Origin: an uncultured Paracoccaceae bacterium
Lineage (GTDB): Bacteria > Pseudomonadota > Alphaproteobacteria > Rhodobacterales > Rhodobacteraceae
DNA: 59,792 nucleotides
Assembly: GCA_938049225.1 (NCBI GenBank)
Contig: CALICM010000045.1
Coordinates: forward strand, 97,114 to 156,905
Direction of reading: 5' to 3'
The notes under the pieces were generated by a model. The model saw nothing but the letters and a program-made list of their open reading frames with translations, had not been told where the DNA came from and did not search any database. This document shows, one piece after another, positions 41,225 to 50,240 of the stretch. A program made the position numbers and the translations under genes. Position 1 is the stretch's first letter; each line of letters begins with the position of its first letter.

Positions 41225-44200
41225 TTAGGCGAAGATCAGACCGTCGTCGAGGGCGAGGATGCCCACGGCCTCGTTCACATGAGCCACCTCACTGTTGAGC
41301 GACTGCTCTTCCTGTAGAAAGAGCGAGACGCTGTCTGCGTCGCGGCTGGTGTAGCGCAGGGCCGAGGTATCACCGCCGTTGAAGGTCTGGAGATCGGCGA
41401 TGACGACCGGCGCGTCGTCGAAGTCTTCGGTGAACTCGAAGCGATCCACAAAATGATTAACCTCGTCGCCAGAGCGGAGCGCCTCGATCCCATCGCCTAC
41501 GCCCGTCTCGATCGCGATGAAGGCGACATCCTCAATGGCATGGCCGGTGGGGACTTGAGCCTCTTCCTCCTGCAAGCGGATGTTGAAGCCTGTCGCCGTC
41601 ACATTGGCCGCACGGGTCGTCACAGCCGCGCCACCGTTCACCGTAACGACCTCAGATAGCACGATGGCATTGTCCAGCTCCGTCCCGAAGGCAGCATAGG
41701 TCTGGCGATGATCGACTTGCGTCTGACCCGCCACGATGGTCTGCCCGTTCGCCAACTCATGTGTGCCCGCAGAGACGGCCATCCAGCCGATGGTCTCCGC
41801 CACGTGCCAGCCGTCGAGATAATCCCACTCGTCGATCTGGAACTCAAAGCCCGTGTCAGTCACGTCGCGCACGCGTGTGACCGCGGCATTGTTGCCACGG
41901 CTCTCGATCGGTCCCATAATCACGATGGCGTTCTCGATCTCGGTGTCGAAAGTCACGCGATGCCACTGCTTTGAACTCGACTGCCCGACGGTCACATTGC
42001 CTGCCTGGCCGATCACGGAGACATCCCAGTCGTCGAAGGAGGCGCCTTCCAGCGTCACGATGTCGCCCGAGCCGTAGGACAGCATGACGCCCCCCTCCGC
42101 TGAGGCGACCGTCACACCTTCGCCCAACAGGCCGGGCTTGATGGCGTTCCCGTCGATCCGCAGCATATCCTCGGCGATGTCAAAATCGACGACCACGTCC
42201 GTCCCATCGCCATTGACAAAGTCGAACACATCCGCCCCGGCGCGGCCAATAAGAACGTCTTCACCCACGCCCCCTTGGATCAGGTCGTTACCCGTGCCGC
42301 CGATCATCGTATCATTGCCGACGCCCCCATCGATCTGGAGGTCTTCGCTCGCTCCTGACCCATTGACGAAATCATCACCGACACCACCTCGGAAAACTTC
42401 GATCGAAGCTGCCTTGAGGTTGATCGAAACGCCCTCGTCCCCTTGCACGACAAGTTCGTCCCGGCCGGTGCCCCCGTCAAAAGAGGCATCGTCCACTGAG
42501 GCATGGATGACGTCGTCGCCGGCGCCGCCGTGGAGAGCGTCTTTGCCGGCGCCACCGAAGATCTCATCATTTCCGTCGCCGCCGAATATGACGTCATCCT
42601 CGGCGCCACCGACAAGCTGATCATCACCGCCAAAACCGAAAATCTCGAAGGCCTTGCCCCCAGTCTGATCGACCGTGATCGCATCGGGATCTTCCGTTCC
42701 TTCGACCAGCGTGCGGATCGGGTCCGCATCGCGGCCCCGCGCCTGGAACAGGGCCGCGCTCGTTCCGAAACTCGCGCTATCCGTAAGTTCACGGGTCTCG
42801 CCGTCCCGCACTTCCCGCACGCCAACCGAATACGGCGTGAAGGATCCGTTCTGGTTTTCGCGGAACGACCCGGAGAAATCGCTGTCCTCAATATAGAAGA
42901 TCGGGGTGATACCATCGCGGATATCCGCCTGCGAACTGACGATCAGCGCGCCCAGAACCTCGGTCTGACCACCATTGATCGTCGAAATGACAGTTCCGGC
43001 CTGCTCGGTTTTCATGCCGTTGACGACCAGAACACCGCCGTCGTTAACGACTTTTGTTCCCAGAAATTCGTTGTCCAGCTGCGAGGCGTAGACGTTCGCG
43101 CCGTTCACGAAGAGTGGCCCGCCGACCACGTCCTCAAGGAAGAGGTTCCCAGGGCCGTTCGCGAAAGTGCCGCCCGCCGCCAGACTGCCGGACGCGATCA
43201 CGACGTCTCTTTCCGCGTCGACGATGAACCTCATCGTGGAGCTGCCCGTGGCCGTCGCTGAGTTTACTGCGATGCCTTCCCAGACCACGGCGTCTGCAGA
43301 ACCGCTGGTAAAGAGGACCTCGCCATCTCCGCCGATCTGGCTGCGAAGGCCGATGACGCGCTCTACGCCGCCGCCGACGATCAGGGTCCCGTCAATGTCG
43401 TACTGGCCGCCACGGTTGGCGAAACCATCCGCGTTCGGTTCAAGACTGCGCGACGGCAGATAAACCGTGGTTGCGCCCGAATCGATCGCGGCTTGGAACG
43501 CCGCCGTATCGTCGATACCGTCGCCCGCCACAGCGCCGAAATCCTCGACATTCGCCCAGTTGTTCAGATCGGTGTCGAACGGGATTTCAGGGGTGTCGGG
43601 AACGGCGAGATCCAGGCTTTCCGTCGACGTATCCTCGAAAAGCGTGACGACCTGTTCGGAGACATATTCGTCGATGAAATCTGTGACGACCGGGTCCGGC
43701 GCGCCGTCATTCCTGAAGTCGATGAAGTCGATCGCCGTCTCGTAGCCGGTCACCGCGATGTCTCGCAAGAACACCTGTTGGCCGCCCGCGAAGTTGTCGT
43801 CGAACAGAAACGCGCTGTTCTGGGCGACGCCTTCGCCGGTATAGGTAAAGGTCGAGTCCTCGATGAACGTGTGCCCTGCGAACCTCGGGGAGATGACGAC
43901 GTTGATGTCGTTTTCCTGCTCGCTGACCAGATTGCGGACCGCAACCGTGTTGAAGGCGTTGCGCAAGCCGAATTCGGTCTGATCGCGGAGCGTGATGTCT
44001 TCGAGCGTCGCCCCGAACTCGTTCGACGCGACCGTGATCCCGGTCTGGAATCCCTCGATCTCCACATTCTTGATCAGCTGCGGGCCGATATTGGCAGCAA
44101 AGCCCGCGCTCAGCCCCACATTGCCCGATCCGTCCGCCGTACCGTCCACGATCAGAACATCCTGCACACCGCCGCCGTTATTGGTGTTGGAACGAATTCC

Positions 44201-44737
44201 CGTGGCGCCCGCATTGTCGCCAGTATTCACGGTCAGATTGCGGATCTCGTTGAAAAAGCTGAACGTCGTGCCACTGCCGTTATTGTTTAGCGCGCCACTC
44301 TCGATCACAGCGCCTGGGTTTTCATCGTCAAAAACCCCGTCCGCCAGTTTGATGATCGTGCCATCTCGGCTTTCGCCCCTCAGGGTGATGCGTTGACCGC
44401 TGATATTGCCTGAGGTGGCCGCGTCCGTGTTCGAACCAGGCCAGGTGAGCGTCTCAGACACGTCGTATTGGCCATCCGGAAGATAGACGATGCGGAACCC
44501 GTTGGGGCTGAAGTTCAGCGCGGCCTGGATCGCCGCTGTATCGTCGATTCCATCGCCCGCAACCGCGTTCTGAAGGCCCGGATGAAGATCCAGAAGTTCC
44601 TGCGGAAGATCCGTCACGTCAAGCACGCGCGCATCTGATGGTGCAACGAATTCAGAGGTCGCGGCCGGAGCCACCTCCAACTCGATGCTCGTGAACTCGT
44701 TGTCCGAAGACTGATCTGCGAAAGTCGTAGGTTCCAC
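41225..44737 (-). CDS. beta-helix (pectate lyase-like) RTX protein with C-terminal lectin-like repeats
   Basis: An 1170-residue acidic protein without a signal peptide. Two Pectate_lyase_3/right-handed beta-helix starts are seen, GDGIDDTAAIQAALN (about 60-75) and VAGDGIDDTAAFQAAID (about 400-416), each followed by parallel beta-helix coils. RTX nonapeptides (GGDGNDEIFGGAGKD and similar) fill about 700-870. The last 250 residues hold three divergent units (FDTEIENAIVIMG, FGTELDNAIVLSE, FTEDFDDAPVVIA), each with the strand pattern of an H-type lectin-like domain. It probably binds or cuts an acidic polysaccharide outside the cell after type I secretion; activity is inferred. The start is GTG 44737. 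A stem-loop repeat abuts the stop. Confidence 0.85.
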   Translation of the reverse strand: MEPTTFADQSSDNEFTSIELEVAPAATSEFVAPSDARVLDVTDLPQELLDLHPGLQNAVAGDGIDDTAAIQAALNFSPNGFRIVYLPDGQYDVSETLTWPGSNTDAATSGNISGQRITLRGESRDGTIIKLADGVFDDENPGAVIESGALNNNGSGTTFSFFNEIRNLTVNTGDNAGATGIRSNTNNGGGVQDVLIVDGTADGSGNVGLSAGFAANIGPQLIKNVEIEGFQTGITVASNEFGATLEDITLRDQTEFGLRNAFNTVAVRNLVSEQENDINVVISPRFAGHTFIEDSTFTYTGEGVAQNSAFLFDDNFAGGQQVFLRDIAVTGYETAIDFIDFRNDGAPDPVVTDFIDEYVSEQVVTLFEDTSTESLDLAVPDTPEIPFDTDLNNWANVEDFGAVAGDGIDDTAAFQAAIDSGATTVYLPSRSLEPNADGFANRGGQYDIDGTLIVGGGVERVIGLRSQIGGDGEVLFTSGSADAVVWEGIAVNSATATGSSTMRFIVDAERDVVIASGSLAAGGTFANGPGNLFLEDVVGGPLFVNGANVYASQLDNEFLGTKVVNDGGVLVVNGMKTEQAGTVISTINGGQTEVLGALIVSSQADIRDGITPIFYIEDSDFSGSFRENQNGSFTPYSVGVREVRDGETRELTDSASFGTSAALFQARGRDADPIRTLVEGTEDPDAITVDQTGGKAFEIFGFGGDDQLVGGAEDDVIFGGDGNDEIFGGAGKDALHGGAGDDVIHASVDDASFDGGTGRDELVVQGDEGVSINLKAASIEVFRGGVGDDFVNGSGASEDLQIDGGVGNDTMIGGTGNDLIQGGVGEDVLIGRAGADVFDFVNGDGTDVVVDFDIAEDMLRIDGNAIKPGLLGEGVTVASAEGGVMLSYGSGDIVTLEGASFDDWDVSVIGQAGNVTVGQSSSKQWHRVTFDTEIENAIVIMGPIESRGNNAAVTRVRDVTDTGFEFQIDEWDYLDGWHVAETIGWMAVSAGTHELANGQTIVAGQTQVDHRQTYAAFGTELDNAIVLSEVVTVNGGAAVTTRAANVTATGFNIRLQEEEAQVPTGHAIEDVAFIAIETGVGDGIEALRSGDEVNHFVDRFEFTEDFDDAPVVIADLQTFNGGDTSALRYTSRDADSVSLFLQEEQSLNSEVAHVNEAVGILALDDGLIFA

Positions 44738-45288
44738 GTTCGTCCCTTTCTTTCCCGTCTTGCGCGGGTATCTAGCGGCCCATAGCGGACCTTACTGGAA
44801 GACAGCCGTCTCCGGCCGCCTGGTTGTCGCTTGATCAATTGTCTGAAATTTCTTTTTGCAGGATCCTTGCGTTCGCCATGCAATCTTGGCGAAGGATCAG
44901 AGTGGTCCGCTCAATTCCTAGTTTAACTACACCGCAGCCACTGTCAATTTTTTTGGCTCTGTTGCACTAATTTGTTTTGGGTGAGCCTGCAGGCGGTTTG
45001 AATCAGACAACCGGTGATTTGGAGAGGTCTGAGCCACCCCTGGAGAACCGGCCACTGACATAAGCTGCGATTTGTTCTCCGCGGCATTGTTGCGCAAATT
45101 CCACCCGAAGTAGGCACCATCGCTCGTTGTGCGGGCTTATGCGGTGGATTTGCGGTGAAGCAAGCACTGCGTTTCGATGGTCTTTTGTTTCCGCATTCGT
45201 TGCCTCTCGCCTTCGGCTCGAACACAAAAGCTGATCAGAGAAGCTTCAAGTTAAAGTTGAAACGCGTCGGCGTGGTATTCGCACTCGC
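44738..45288. other. intergenic region with insertion-sequence end remnants
   Basis: About 550 bp without a believable gene. Two same-orientation sequences resemble IS5/IS903-type terminal repeats: GGCTCTGTTGCACTAATTTG at 44955-44974 and GGCATTGTTGCGCAAATT at 45083-45100. No transposase is left. A partial stem-loop repeat (45244-45265) lies at the other edge. The region sits where the ABC permease of the adjacent transporter would be expected. Confidence 0.5.
45244..45265. repeat. partial copy 3 of the stem-loop repeat
   Basis: Reads CTTCAAGTTAAAGTTGAAACGC and matches the right end of copy 1 (14166-14186) at about 20 of 22 positions; the rest of the element is missing. It lies 23 bp after the stop of a minus-strand ATPase gene, in the same orientation and position relative to a stop codon as the two full copies. 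Confidence 0.65.
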
Positions 45289-45948
45289 CTATTCCACAAA
45301 GCTCACGTTGGTATTTTGAACATCGCTGGTGATCTGCGCGGGCTGCCCGCTCAGGGTGACAATGCGGGTCGCCAGCTTGCGCGCCTCGTCCGCCACATGG
45401 GTGACCAGGATCGAGGTGACCTGATGGGTGGCGCGCAATTGCGTGAACAGCGCCATCATCTCGTCGACCAGCGCGGGGTCAAGCGACACGAAAGGCTCGT
45501 CCATCAATAACAGATCCGGCTTCACTGCGAAGGCCCGGGCCAGGGACAGGCGCCGCTGTTGCCCCAGGGAGAGTTGCGCCGGGAAATCATCTGCCCGTCG
45601 GGCCAGCCCCACTTCGGCCAGCGCCTGCTCGGCCTGATCGGGCGAGGTTCCGGCCGTGATGCAAATATTATCCCGCAAGGATCGCCATGGCAGAAGGGTA
45701 GGTTCCTGAAACACCATGGCCACGACGCCCGAGACCGCGCATTCGCCTATATGCTCGGTTTCAAGCCCCGCGATAATGCGTAGCAGTGATGTCTTGCCGA
45801 TGCCGGATGGGCCAACCAGGGCCAGCGTCTCTCCACGGGTGACCTGCAGGGCAATTTCGCCCAAGATCGGCACACCACCATATGAGAGCGAGGCGATACG
45901 CAGGTCCAACACGGGGGGCGCCGTGGCTGCCGGTGCCCCCCCGCGCAT
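45289..45948 (-). CDS. ABC transporter ATP-binding protein (nitrate/sulfonate type)
   Basis: A 219-residue ATPase from ATG 45948, one base after the upstream stop. Walker A GPSGIGKTS (unusual Ile in GxSGxGKT), Q-loop VFQEPTLLPWRSL (the 'LLPW' Q-loop is typical of the SsuB/TauB/NrtD class), a weakened signature LSLGQQRRLSLARA (Gly to Leu in LSGGQ) and Walker B LLMDEPFVSLDPAL. It would energise uptake of an oxyanion, sulfonate or thiamine-like solute. The partner binding protein is immediately upstream, but no permease gene is present on either side. Confidence 0.88.
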   Translation of the reverse strand: MRGGAPAATAPPVLDLRIASLSYGGVPILGEIALQVTRGETLALVGPSGIGKTSLLRIIAGLETEHIGECAVSGVVAMVFQEPTLLPWRSLRDNICITAGTSPDQAEQALAEVGLARRADDFPAQLSLGQQRRLSLARAFAVKPDLLLMDEPFVSLDPALVDEMMALFTQLRATHQVTSILVTHVADEARKLATRIVTLSGQPAQITSDVQNTNVSFVE

Positions 45949-45949
45949 T

Positions 45950-46921
45950 TCAACTGCCGTTTTGCAGGAAGGTGCCTTTGGGCAGCTCTGTTGCCTTGCC
46001 CAGCAGTTCTTCACCCCCAAGGTCGACCATCAGCGCCAGCATGCGGGCGGCGGCCGCTTCGTCGATCGGACCTGGTGCAGGGATGCCCGCGCGAAAGCCC
46101 GACTTCAGCGCTTCGAATTCCGCATCCGTCTTTGCATTCATCGCGGGACGCAGACGGTCCCATTCGGCCTCGTCCGTGGCCAGCAGGTCCTTGGCCGCGC
46201 GCGAGGCCGCGGCCAGCCCGTCCGCCAACTGGGGCGTGTCGCGCAGCATCTCGCCCTTGACCACATAGCCCAGCAGCGGCGTGTCGGGGTCCAGCCCCAG
46301 ATCGCGCGCGGCTTCAGAGACGTCGACCAATTTGCGCATGCCGGCCGCGTCCATCTTGGCCATGAAATGCCAGAAATTGATCGCGGCCCCAACTTCGCCA
46401 TCCAGTGCGGACTTAAAGATCAGCGGCGGTGCCCCAAAGACCTGTTCTGTCTCGCTCGCCAGGTCGATCCCATAGTTCTTTTCGGCATAGGCGCGCAGGA
46501 TCAGCCAGCTTTTGTCCAATGGCCCGCCCGCGATGCCGATCTTGGCGCCTTTCAGATCTGCCAGGTTTTGCGCGGGGCTATCGCTGCTCACCATCACCCC
46601 GCCGACAGCTTTGGAGTAGGGGATAAAGACATAATCCTTGCCCGCCGCCCGCTGCCGCGCGACCCACAGCCAGTCGGACACAATCACATCCGCCTCGCCG
46701 CCCTGAAAGGCGACTTTGGCGGCCGCGCCACCGACCATGCCCTGGACCTCAAGACTGAAGTTATTGGCCGCATCAAGCTTGTGGTGCTGAATGGTGTTCA
46801 GCTCCCAGTTGACGGTGCCGAATTTCAGAACCGCGACACGCAGAGACGGGGTGTCAGCCCAAGTTGGAGCGCTCAAAAGCGCCGCGACCAATGCGCCGCA
46901 AAGCACCTTAATGAATGTCAT
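45950..46921 (-). CDS. ABC transporter substrate-binding protein (NMT1/SsuA-like)
   Basis: A 323-residue periplasmic binding protein from ATG 46921, preceded by GGGAGG. The signal peptide MTFIKVLCGALVAALLSAPTWA is cut before DT. The mature domain opens RVAVLKFGTVNWELNTI and contains GGAAAKVAFQGGEADVIVSDWLWVARQR and AGGPLDKSWLILRAYAEKNYGIDL, features of the SsuA/NMT1-like class with a Trp-rich binding site. The closest pattern I recall occurs beside PQQ-alcohol dehydrogenase genes, but none are here. It is translationally adjacent to an ATPase and apparently lacks a permease. Confidence 0.83.
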   Translation of the reverse strand: MTFIKVLCGALVAALLSAPTWADTPSLRVAVLKFGTVNWELNTIQHHKLDAANNFSLEVQGMVGGAAAKVAFQGGEADVIVSDWLWVARQRAAGKDYVFIPYSKAVGGVMVSSDSPAQNLADLKGAKIGIAGGPLDKSWLILRAYAEKNYGIDLASETEQVFGAPPLIFKSALDGEVGAAINFWHFMAKMDAAGMRKLVDVSEAARDLGLDPDTPLLGYVVKGEMLRDTPQLADGLAAASRAAKDLLATDEAEWDRLRPAMNAKTDAEFEALKSGFRAGIPAPGPIDEAAAARMLALMVDLGGEELLGKATELPKGTFLQNGS

Positions 46922-47156
46922 TTTTGCCTCCCATTTTGAGAATAGGGTAACACCTAAGGTTCGCGCCGCAACCAAGACCAAAGGCGACAGGCTGGATCCG
47001 TCGCCCAATGTGCGGAAATCATCCAAGGGCTTCGAGTGGCCACCCCGGCTTCACATCTGACCGGAAAGTGCCTCACGAAGGTTCGACTGCTCATGCGGAC
47101 ACCATCAACTTTGCGTCATGATCCGAAGACCGACAGAGTTTTGTTGGGAAAGTCGT

Positions 47157-47180
47157 TGGGCCGGGCGCGATCCCGGCCCA
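47157..47180 (-). terminator. hairpin terminator of the xdh-bmp operon
   Basis: TGGGCCGGG (47157-47165), loop CGCGAT, CCCGGCCCA (47172-47180): a perfect 9-bp GC stem 8 bp after the BMP stop on the minus strand. The minus-strand continuation ACGACTTTCCC has only a short T-run. Confidence 0.6.
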
Positions 47181-47187
47181 TGCAGCT

Positions 47188-48270
47188 TTAGTTCGGCAGC
47201 GTACCTTCGATACCTTCGACGTAGAAATTCATGCCCAAAAGGGTACCGTCGTCGGCGGTTTCGCCCGCAGCGAGCCAGGGGGTGCCGTCCTGTTTGTTCA
47301 CCGGACCGGTGAAGCTGTGCATCTCGCCTGCGGCGATGGCGTCGGCGATGGCTTGCGCCTCGGCCCGGACATCCGCGGGGATCTTGTCCGAGAATTCGCC
47401 GATTTCGGTCATGCCTGGCGCGATACCGTCCCAGGTGTCCTTGCTCTCCCAGGTGCCATCCATGACGGCCTGGACCCGGTCGATGTAGTAGGGCGCCCAG
47501 TTGTCGATGATCGAACTGAGCCGCGCGTTGGGACCGAACTGCTTCATGTCCGAGGCTTGGCCGAAGGCATAGATGCCTTTCTCTTCGGCGATAGTCATGG
47601 CGGCAGGGCTGTCGGTGTGCTGCATGATCACATCTGCGCCTTGTTCGATCAGAGCGTTGGCGGCGTCAGCCTCTTTTGCCGGGTCGAACCAGGTGTTGAC
47701 CCAGACGATTTTGAACTCGACCTCAGGGTTAACGGCTTTGGCGGCCAGATAGGCCGAGTTGATGCCGCGCACGACCTCGGGGATTGGGAACGATGCAATA
47801 TAGCCGATCACATTGCTTTCGGTCATCTTGCCCGCGATATGGCCCAAAACCGTACGACCCTCGTAAAAACGGCCCGAGTAGGTCGAAACGTTGTCGGCAC
47901 GTTTGAACCCGGTCGCGTGTTCGAATTTCACGTCTGGGAACTGCTCGGCGACTTTGAGCGTGGGGTTCATATAACCGAAGGAGGTGGTGAAGATCAGGTC
48001 ATGGCCGGATTGGGCCATTTGACGGATGGCGCGTTCGGCGTCGGGCCCCTCGGGGACGCTTTCAAGGAAGGTGGTTTCGACCTTGTCGCCGAAGTGCTCC
48101 TCGACCGCCAGGCGACCCTGGTCGTGCTCGTAGGACCAACCAAAATCGCCGACTGGGCCGACGTAGATGAAGCCGACTTTCAGCGGTTCGTGGCCGTCCG
48201 CGAGCACGGGGCCAGTCAGGCCCAGGGCCAGCGCGGCCGCGACGAGCAGGTTTCTACGGTTCATCATCAT
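47188..48270 (-). CDS. BMP-family substrate-binding protein (purine nucleoside-type)
   Basis: A 360-residue periplasmic binding protein of the basic membrane protein (BMP/PnrA-Med) family that binds purine nucleosides or related purines. The signal peptide MMMNRRNLLVAAALALGLTGPVLADG is followed by KVGFIYVGPVGDFGWSYEHDQG, the BMP hallmark, and DLIFTTSFGYMNPTLKVA. A strong Shine-Dalgarno AAGGAGA precedes ATG 48270. It is the last gene of the operon and overlaps the K+ channel gene by 17 bp. Its position far behind the ATPase and permease genes is unusual. Confidence 0.9.
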   Translation of the reverse strand: MMMNRRNLLVAAALALGLTGPVLADGHEPLKVGFIYVGPVGDFGWSYEHDQGRLAVEEHFGDKVETTFLESVPEGPDAERAIRQMAQSGHDLIFTTSFGYMNPTLKVAEQFPDVKFEHATGFKRADNVSTYSGRFYEGRTVLGHIAGKMTESNVIGYIASFPIPEVVRGINSAYLAAKAVNPEVEFKIVWVNTWFDPAKEADAANALIEQGADVIMQHTDSPAAMTIAEEKGIYAFGQASDMKQFGPNARLSSIIDNWAPYYIDRVQAVMDGTWESKDTWDGIAPGMTEIGEFSDKIPADVRAEAQAIADAIAAGEMHSFTGPVNKQDGTPWLAAGETADDGTLLGMNFYVEGIEGTLPN

Positions 48271-48991
48271 GGTTCTCCTTGTTGGTGGCGTTGGTTTTGG
48301 ATACGAGGGCAGCCGAGATCAAGCCGGTGGGGACGGCGATCACCGCCAGGCCGATCAGCAGGATAACGGCAGTGAAGATCTTGCCCCCCGCGGTGATCGG
48401 GTAGATATCGCCATAGCCCACGGTGGACAGGGTGGCCACGGACCACCAAAGGGCATGTGGGACCGAAACAAAGACATCTGGCTGGGCCTTGTGCTCGAAT
48501 TGATAGATGCCGACCGCCGACAGAAAAAGCACGATCAGTGTCAGGATCAGGAAGATCAGCAGTTGCTCGCGGATCTCGCGCACGGCGGCGAGCATATTGT
48601 CGAAGGCGCTGGCCAGGCGGGTCAGTTTCAGAATGCGGGCCAGTTGAATCAGACGCAGCAAGCGGGCCGAGGTCAGGTCGGTGCCCGCCAGGATCAGCGC
48701 TGGCAGAAAGGCGATCAGGTCGATGATGCCCCAGAAGCTGAACGCGTATTTCAAGGGCTTCGGGGCCGAGCCGAGGCGCAAAAAATAGTCGGCAGCGAAG
48801 ACGGTGATGACGAAGACCTCGGCCAATTGCAGGGTCAGTCGCTGGGCAGGCGTCAGATTGGGCAGGGTTGAGAAGGCATAGACCAGGACCGCAACCACGA
48901 TCACCGTGTTCGAGAACAGCGCATAAAGGCGGCCCCATTTGGGGTGTGCCCCTTCGAGGATCGCATAAAGGTTGTTGCGGACCTGTGCCAT
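48254..48991 (-). CDS. voltage-gated K+ channel-like ion transport protein
   Basis: A 245-residue protein from ATG 48991. Six TM segments fit a Kv-type subunit: S1 (about 24-42), S2 (53-70), S3 (about 80-98), an S4-like helix with spaced Arg/Lys (SARLLRLIQLARILKLTRLA), S5 (about 139-160), the pore ending in the selectivity filter TVGYGD, and S6 (about 205-230). It is therefore probably K+-selective. It lies between the second permease and the BMP binding protein and overlaps the latter by 17 bp, an odd place for a channel. Inside such an operon it could set membrane potential during solute uptake, but this is speculation. Confidence 0.85.
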   Translation of the reverse strand: MAQVRNNLYAILEGAHPKWGRLYALFSNTVIVVAVLVYAFSTLPNLTPAQRLTLQLAEVFVITVFAADYFLRLGSAPKPLKYAFSFWGIIDLIAFLPALILAGTDLTSARLLRLIQLARILKLTRLASAFDNMLAAVREIREQLLIFLILTLIVLFLSAVGIYQFEHKAQPDVFVSVPHALWWSVATLSTVGYGDIYPITAGGKIFTAVILLIGLAVIAVPTGLISAALVSKTNATNKENHDDEP

Positions 48992-49007
48992 CGTGCATCC
49001 CCCGTGC

Positions 49008-50240
49008 TTAGCCTGTGCGGTGGAAGGTGCGGCCCAACGAGGCCGGGGCGTTAAGATTGGCGCGCAGGCGGTCGGCGGACATGACAACCAGGACGACGAT
49101 GGTGCACAGATAGGGGGTCATCGACAGGTATTGGGTCTGAATGGAGATCGGATAGGTTGTCGCGATCATGCCCATGATCAGCGTGGCAATCCACAGCGGG
49201 ATCATCGCGCGGGTATGGGCGGGGGTACTTTCGGCCAGGCTTTTGGCAGTCGAGTTGACCGCGAACAGCAGCAGCCCCAGGACCAGCAACCACAGCGGGG
49301 TCAGGCCCGCGGCTTGCAGGTTCAGCTGCAAAACGGTGACGCCGCCAAACAGGAACGCACCCAGGGCCACCCGGCCCGGGCGCCAGGCGCCGAAGACGAC
49401 GATGGCCAGTGCGATCCAGCCCGCGCCAGCGGTCATGCCTTCGGTCCATTGTGGGACGCGGATCAGCGACAGCGCCGCGCCGCCCAAGCCTGCGCAGGCA
49501 CCCCCAAAGGCGATGGCCATCAAACGAATGACGATCACGTTGTAGCCAAGCGCATGGGCCGCGTCATGGTTCTCGCCCACCGAGCGCAGGATCAACCCGT
49601 GGCGTGCGCGGTACAGGAACCACCAGGTCAGCGCCAGCAGGGCAAAAGTGATGTACATCAGCAGATCGTGGTTCAGCAAGATCGGGCCGATCACAGGCAG
49701 ATCTGACAGGAACGGAATGTTCAAGCGCGGGAAAGCGGGGGGTTTGATCCCCGAATAGGGCTGACCGATCAAGGCAGACAGGCCCAGGCCGAAGAGGGTC
49801 AGTGCCAGGCCGGTCGCAACCTGGTTGGCCAGTAGCACCTGCGTGAGCACGCCAAAGATCAGCGACAGCGCCGCACCCGCCACAGCGGCGGCGACCAGGC
49901 CCAGCAGCGGCGAGCCGGTTTCGACCGCAATGGCAAAGCCCGCGATGGCGCCGATGATCATCATCCCCTCGACGCCCAGGTTCAAGACACCGGATTTCTC
50001 GACCACCATCTCGCCCAAGGCGGCCAGCAGCAAGGGCATGGCCGCGACCATGATGGAGGCCGCCAGCAACACAGGGTTTAGGCCGCCCCACAGGGCAAAC
50101 ACGACCAACGCCAGGATCGCGGTCAGGGTGACGATGGTCTGCGGCCATTGGGTTTTGCCGCGCTTCGTGCGGGATGGATCCCGTTTGGTTCGCTTTTCGA
50201 CCTCGCCCAGGTAAGCGGGGACCGGTTTGGAAGGGGTCAT
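49008..50240 (-). CDS. BMP-type ABC transporter permease 2 (YufQ-like)
   Basis: A 410-residue inner-membrane permease from ATG 50240 with GGAGGG ahead. The core reads LALGEMVVEKSGVLNLGVEGMMIIGA, the BPD_transp_2 signature of purine/nucleoside importers (YufQ), then GVLTQVLLANQVATGLALTLFGLGLSA and HGLILRSVGENHDAAHALGYNV (coupling helix). About 9-10 TM helices plus a basic cytoplasmic N-terminus of about 35 residues. It pairs with permease 1 (ATGA overlap). Longer frames upstream of 50240 are shadows in permease 1. Confidence 0.9.
   Translation of the reverse strand: MTPSKPVPAYLGEVEKRTKRDPSRTKRGKTQWPQTIVTLTAILALVVFALWGGLNPVLLAASIMVAAMPLLLAALGEMVVEKSGVLNLGVEGMMIIGAIAGFAIAVETGSPLLGLVAAAVAGAALSLIFGVLTQVLLANQVATGLALTLFGLGLSALIGQPYSGIKPPAFPRLNIPFLSDLPVIGPILLNHDLLMYITFALLALTWWFLYRARHGLILRSVGENHDAAHALGYNVIVIRLMAIAFGGACAGLGGAALSLIRVPQWTEGMTAGAGWIALAIVVFGAWRPGRVALGAFLFGGVTVLQLNLQAAGLTPLWLLVLGLLLFAVNSTAKSLAESTPAHTRAMIPLWIATLIMGMIATTYPISIQTQYLSMTPYLCTIVVLVVMSADRLRANLNAPASLGRTFHRTG

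Noticed and set aside
44955-45225. Minus-strand frame of 93 codons as a transposase fragment
   Set aside because: Its translation lacks DDE or HTH motifs; only the nucleotide ends look IS-like.
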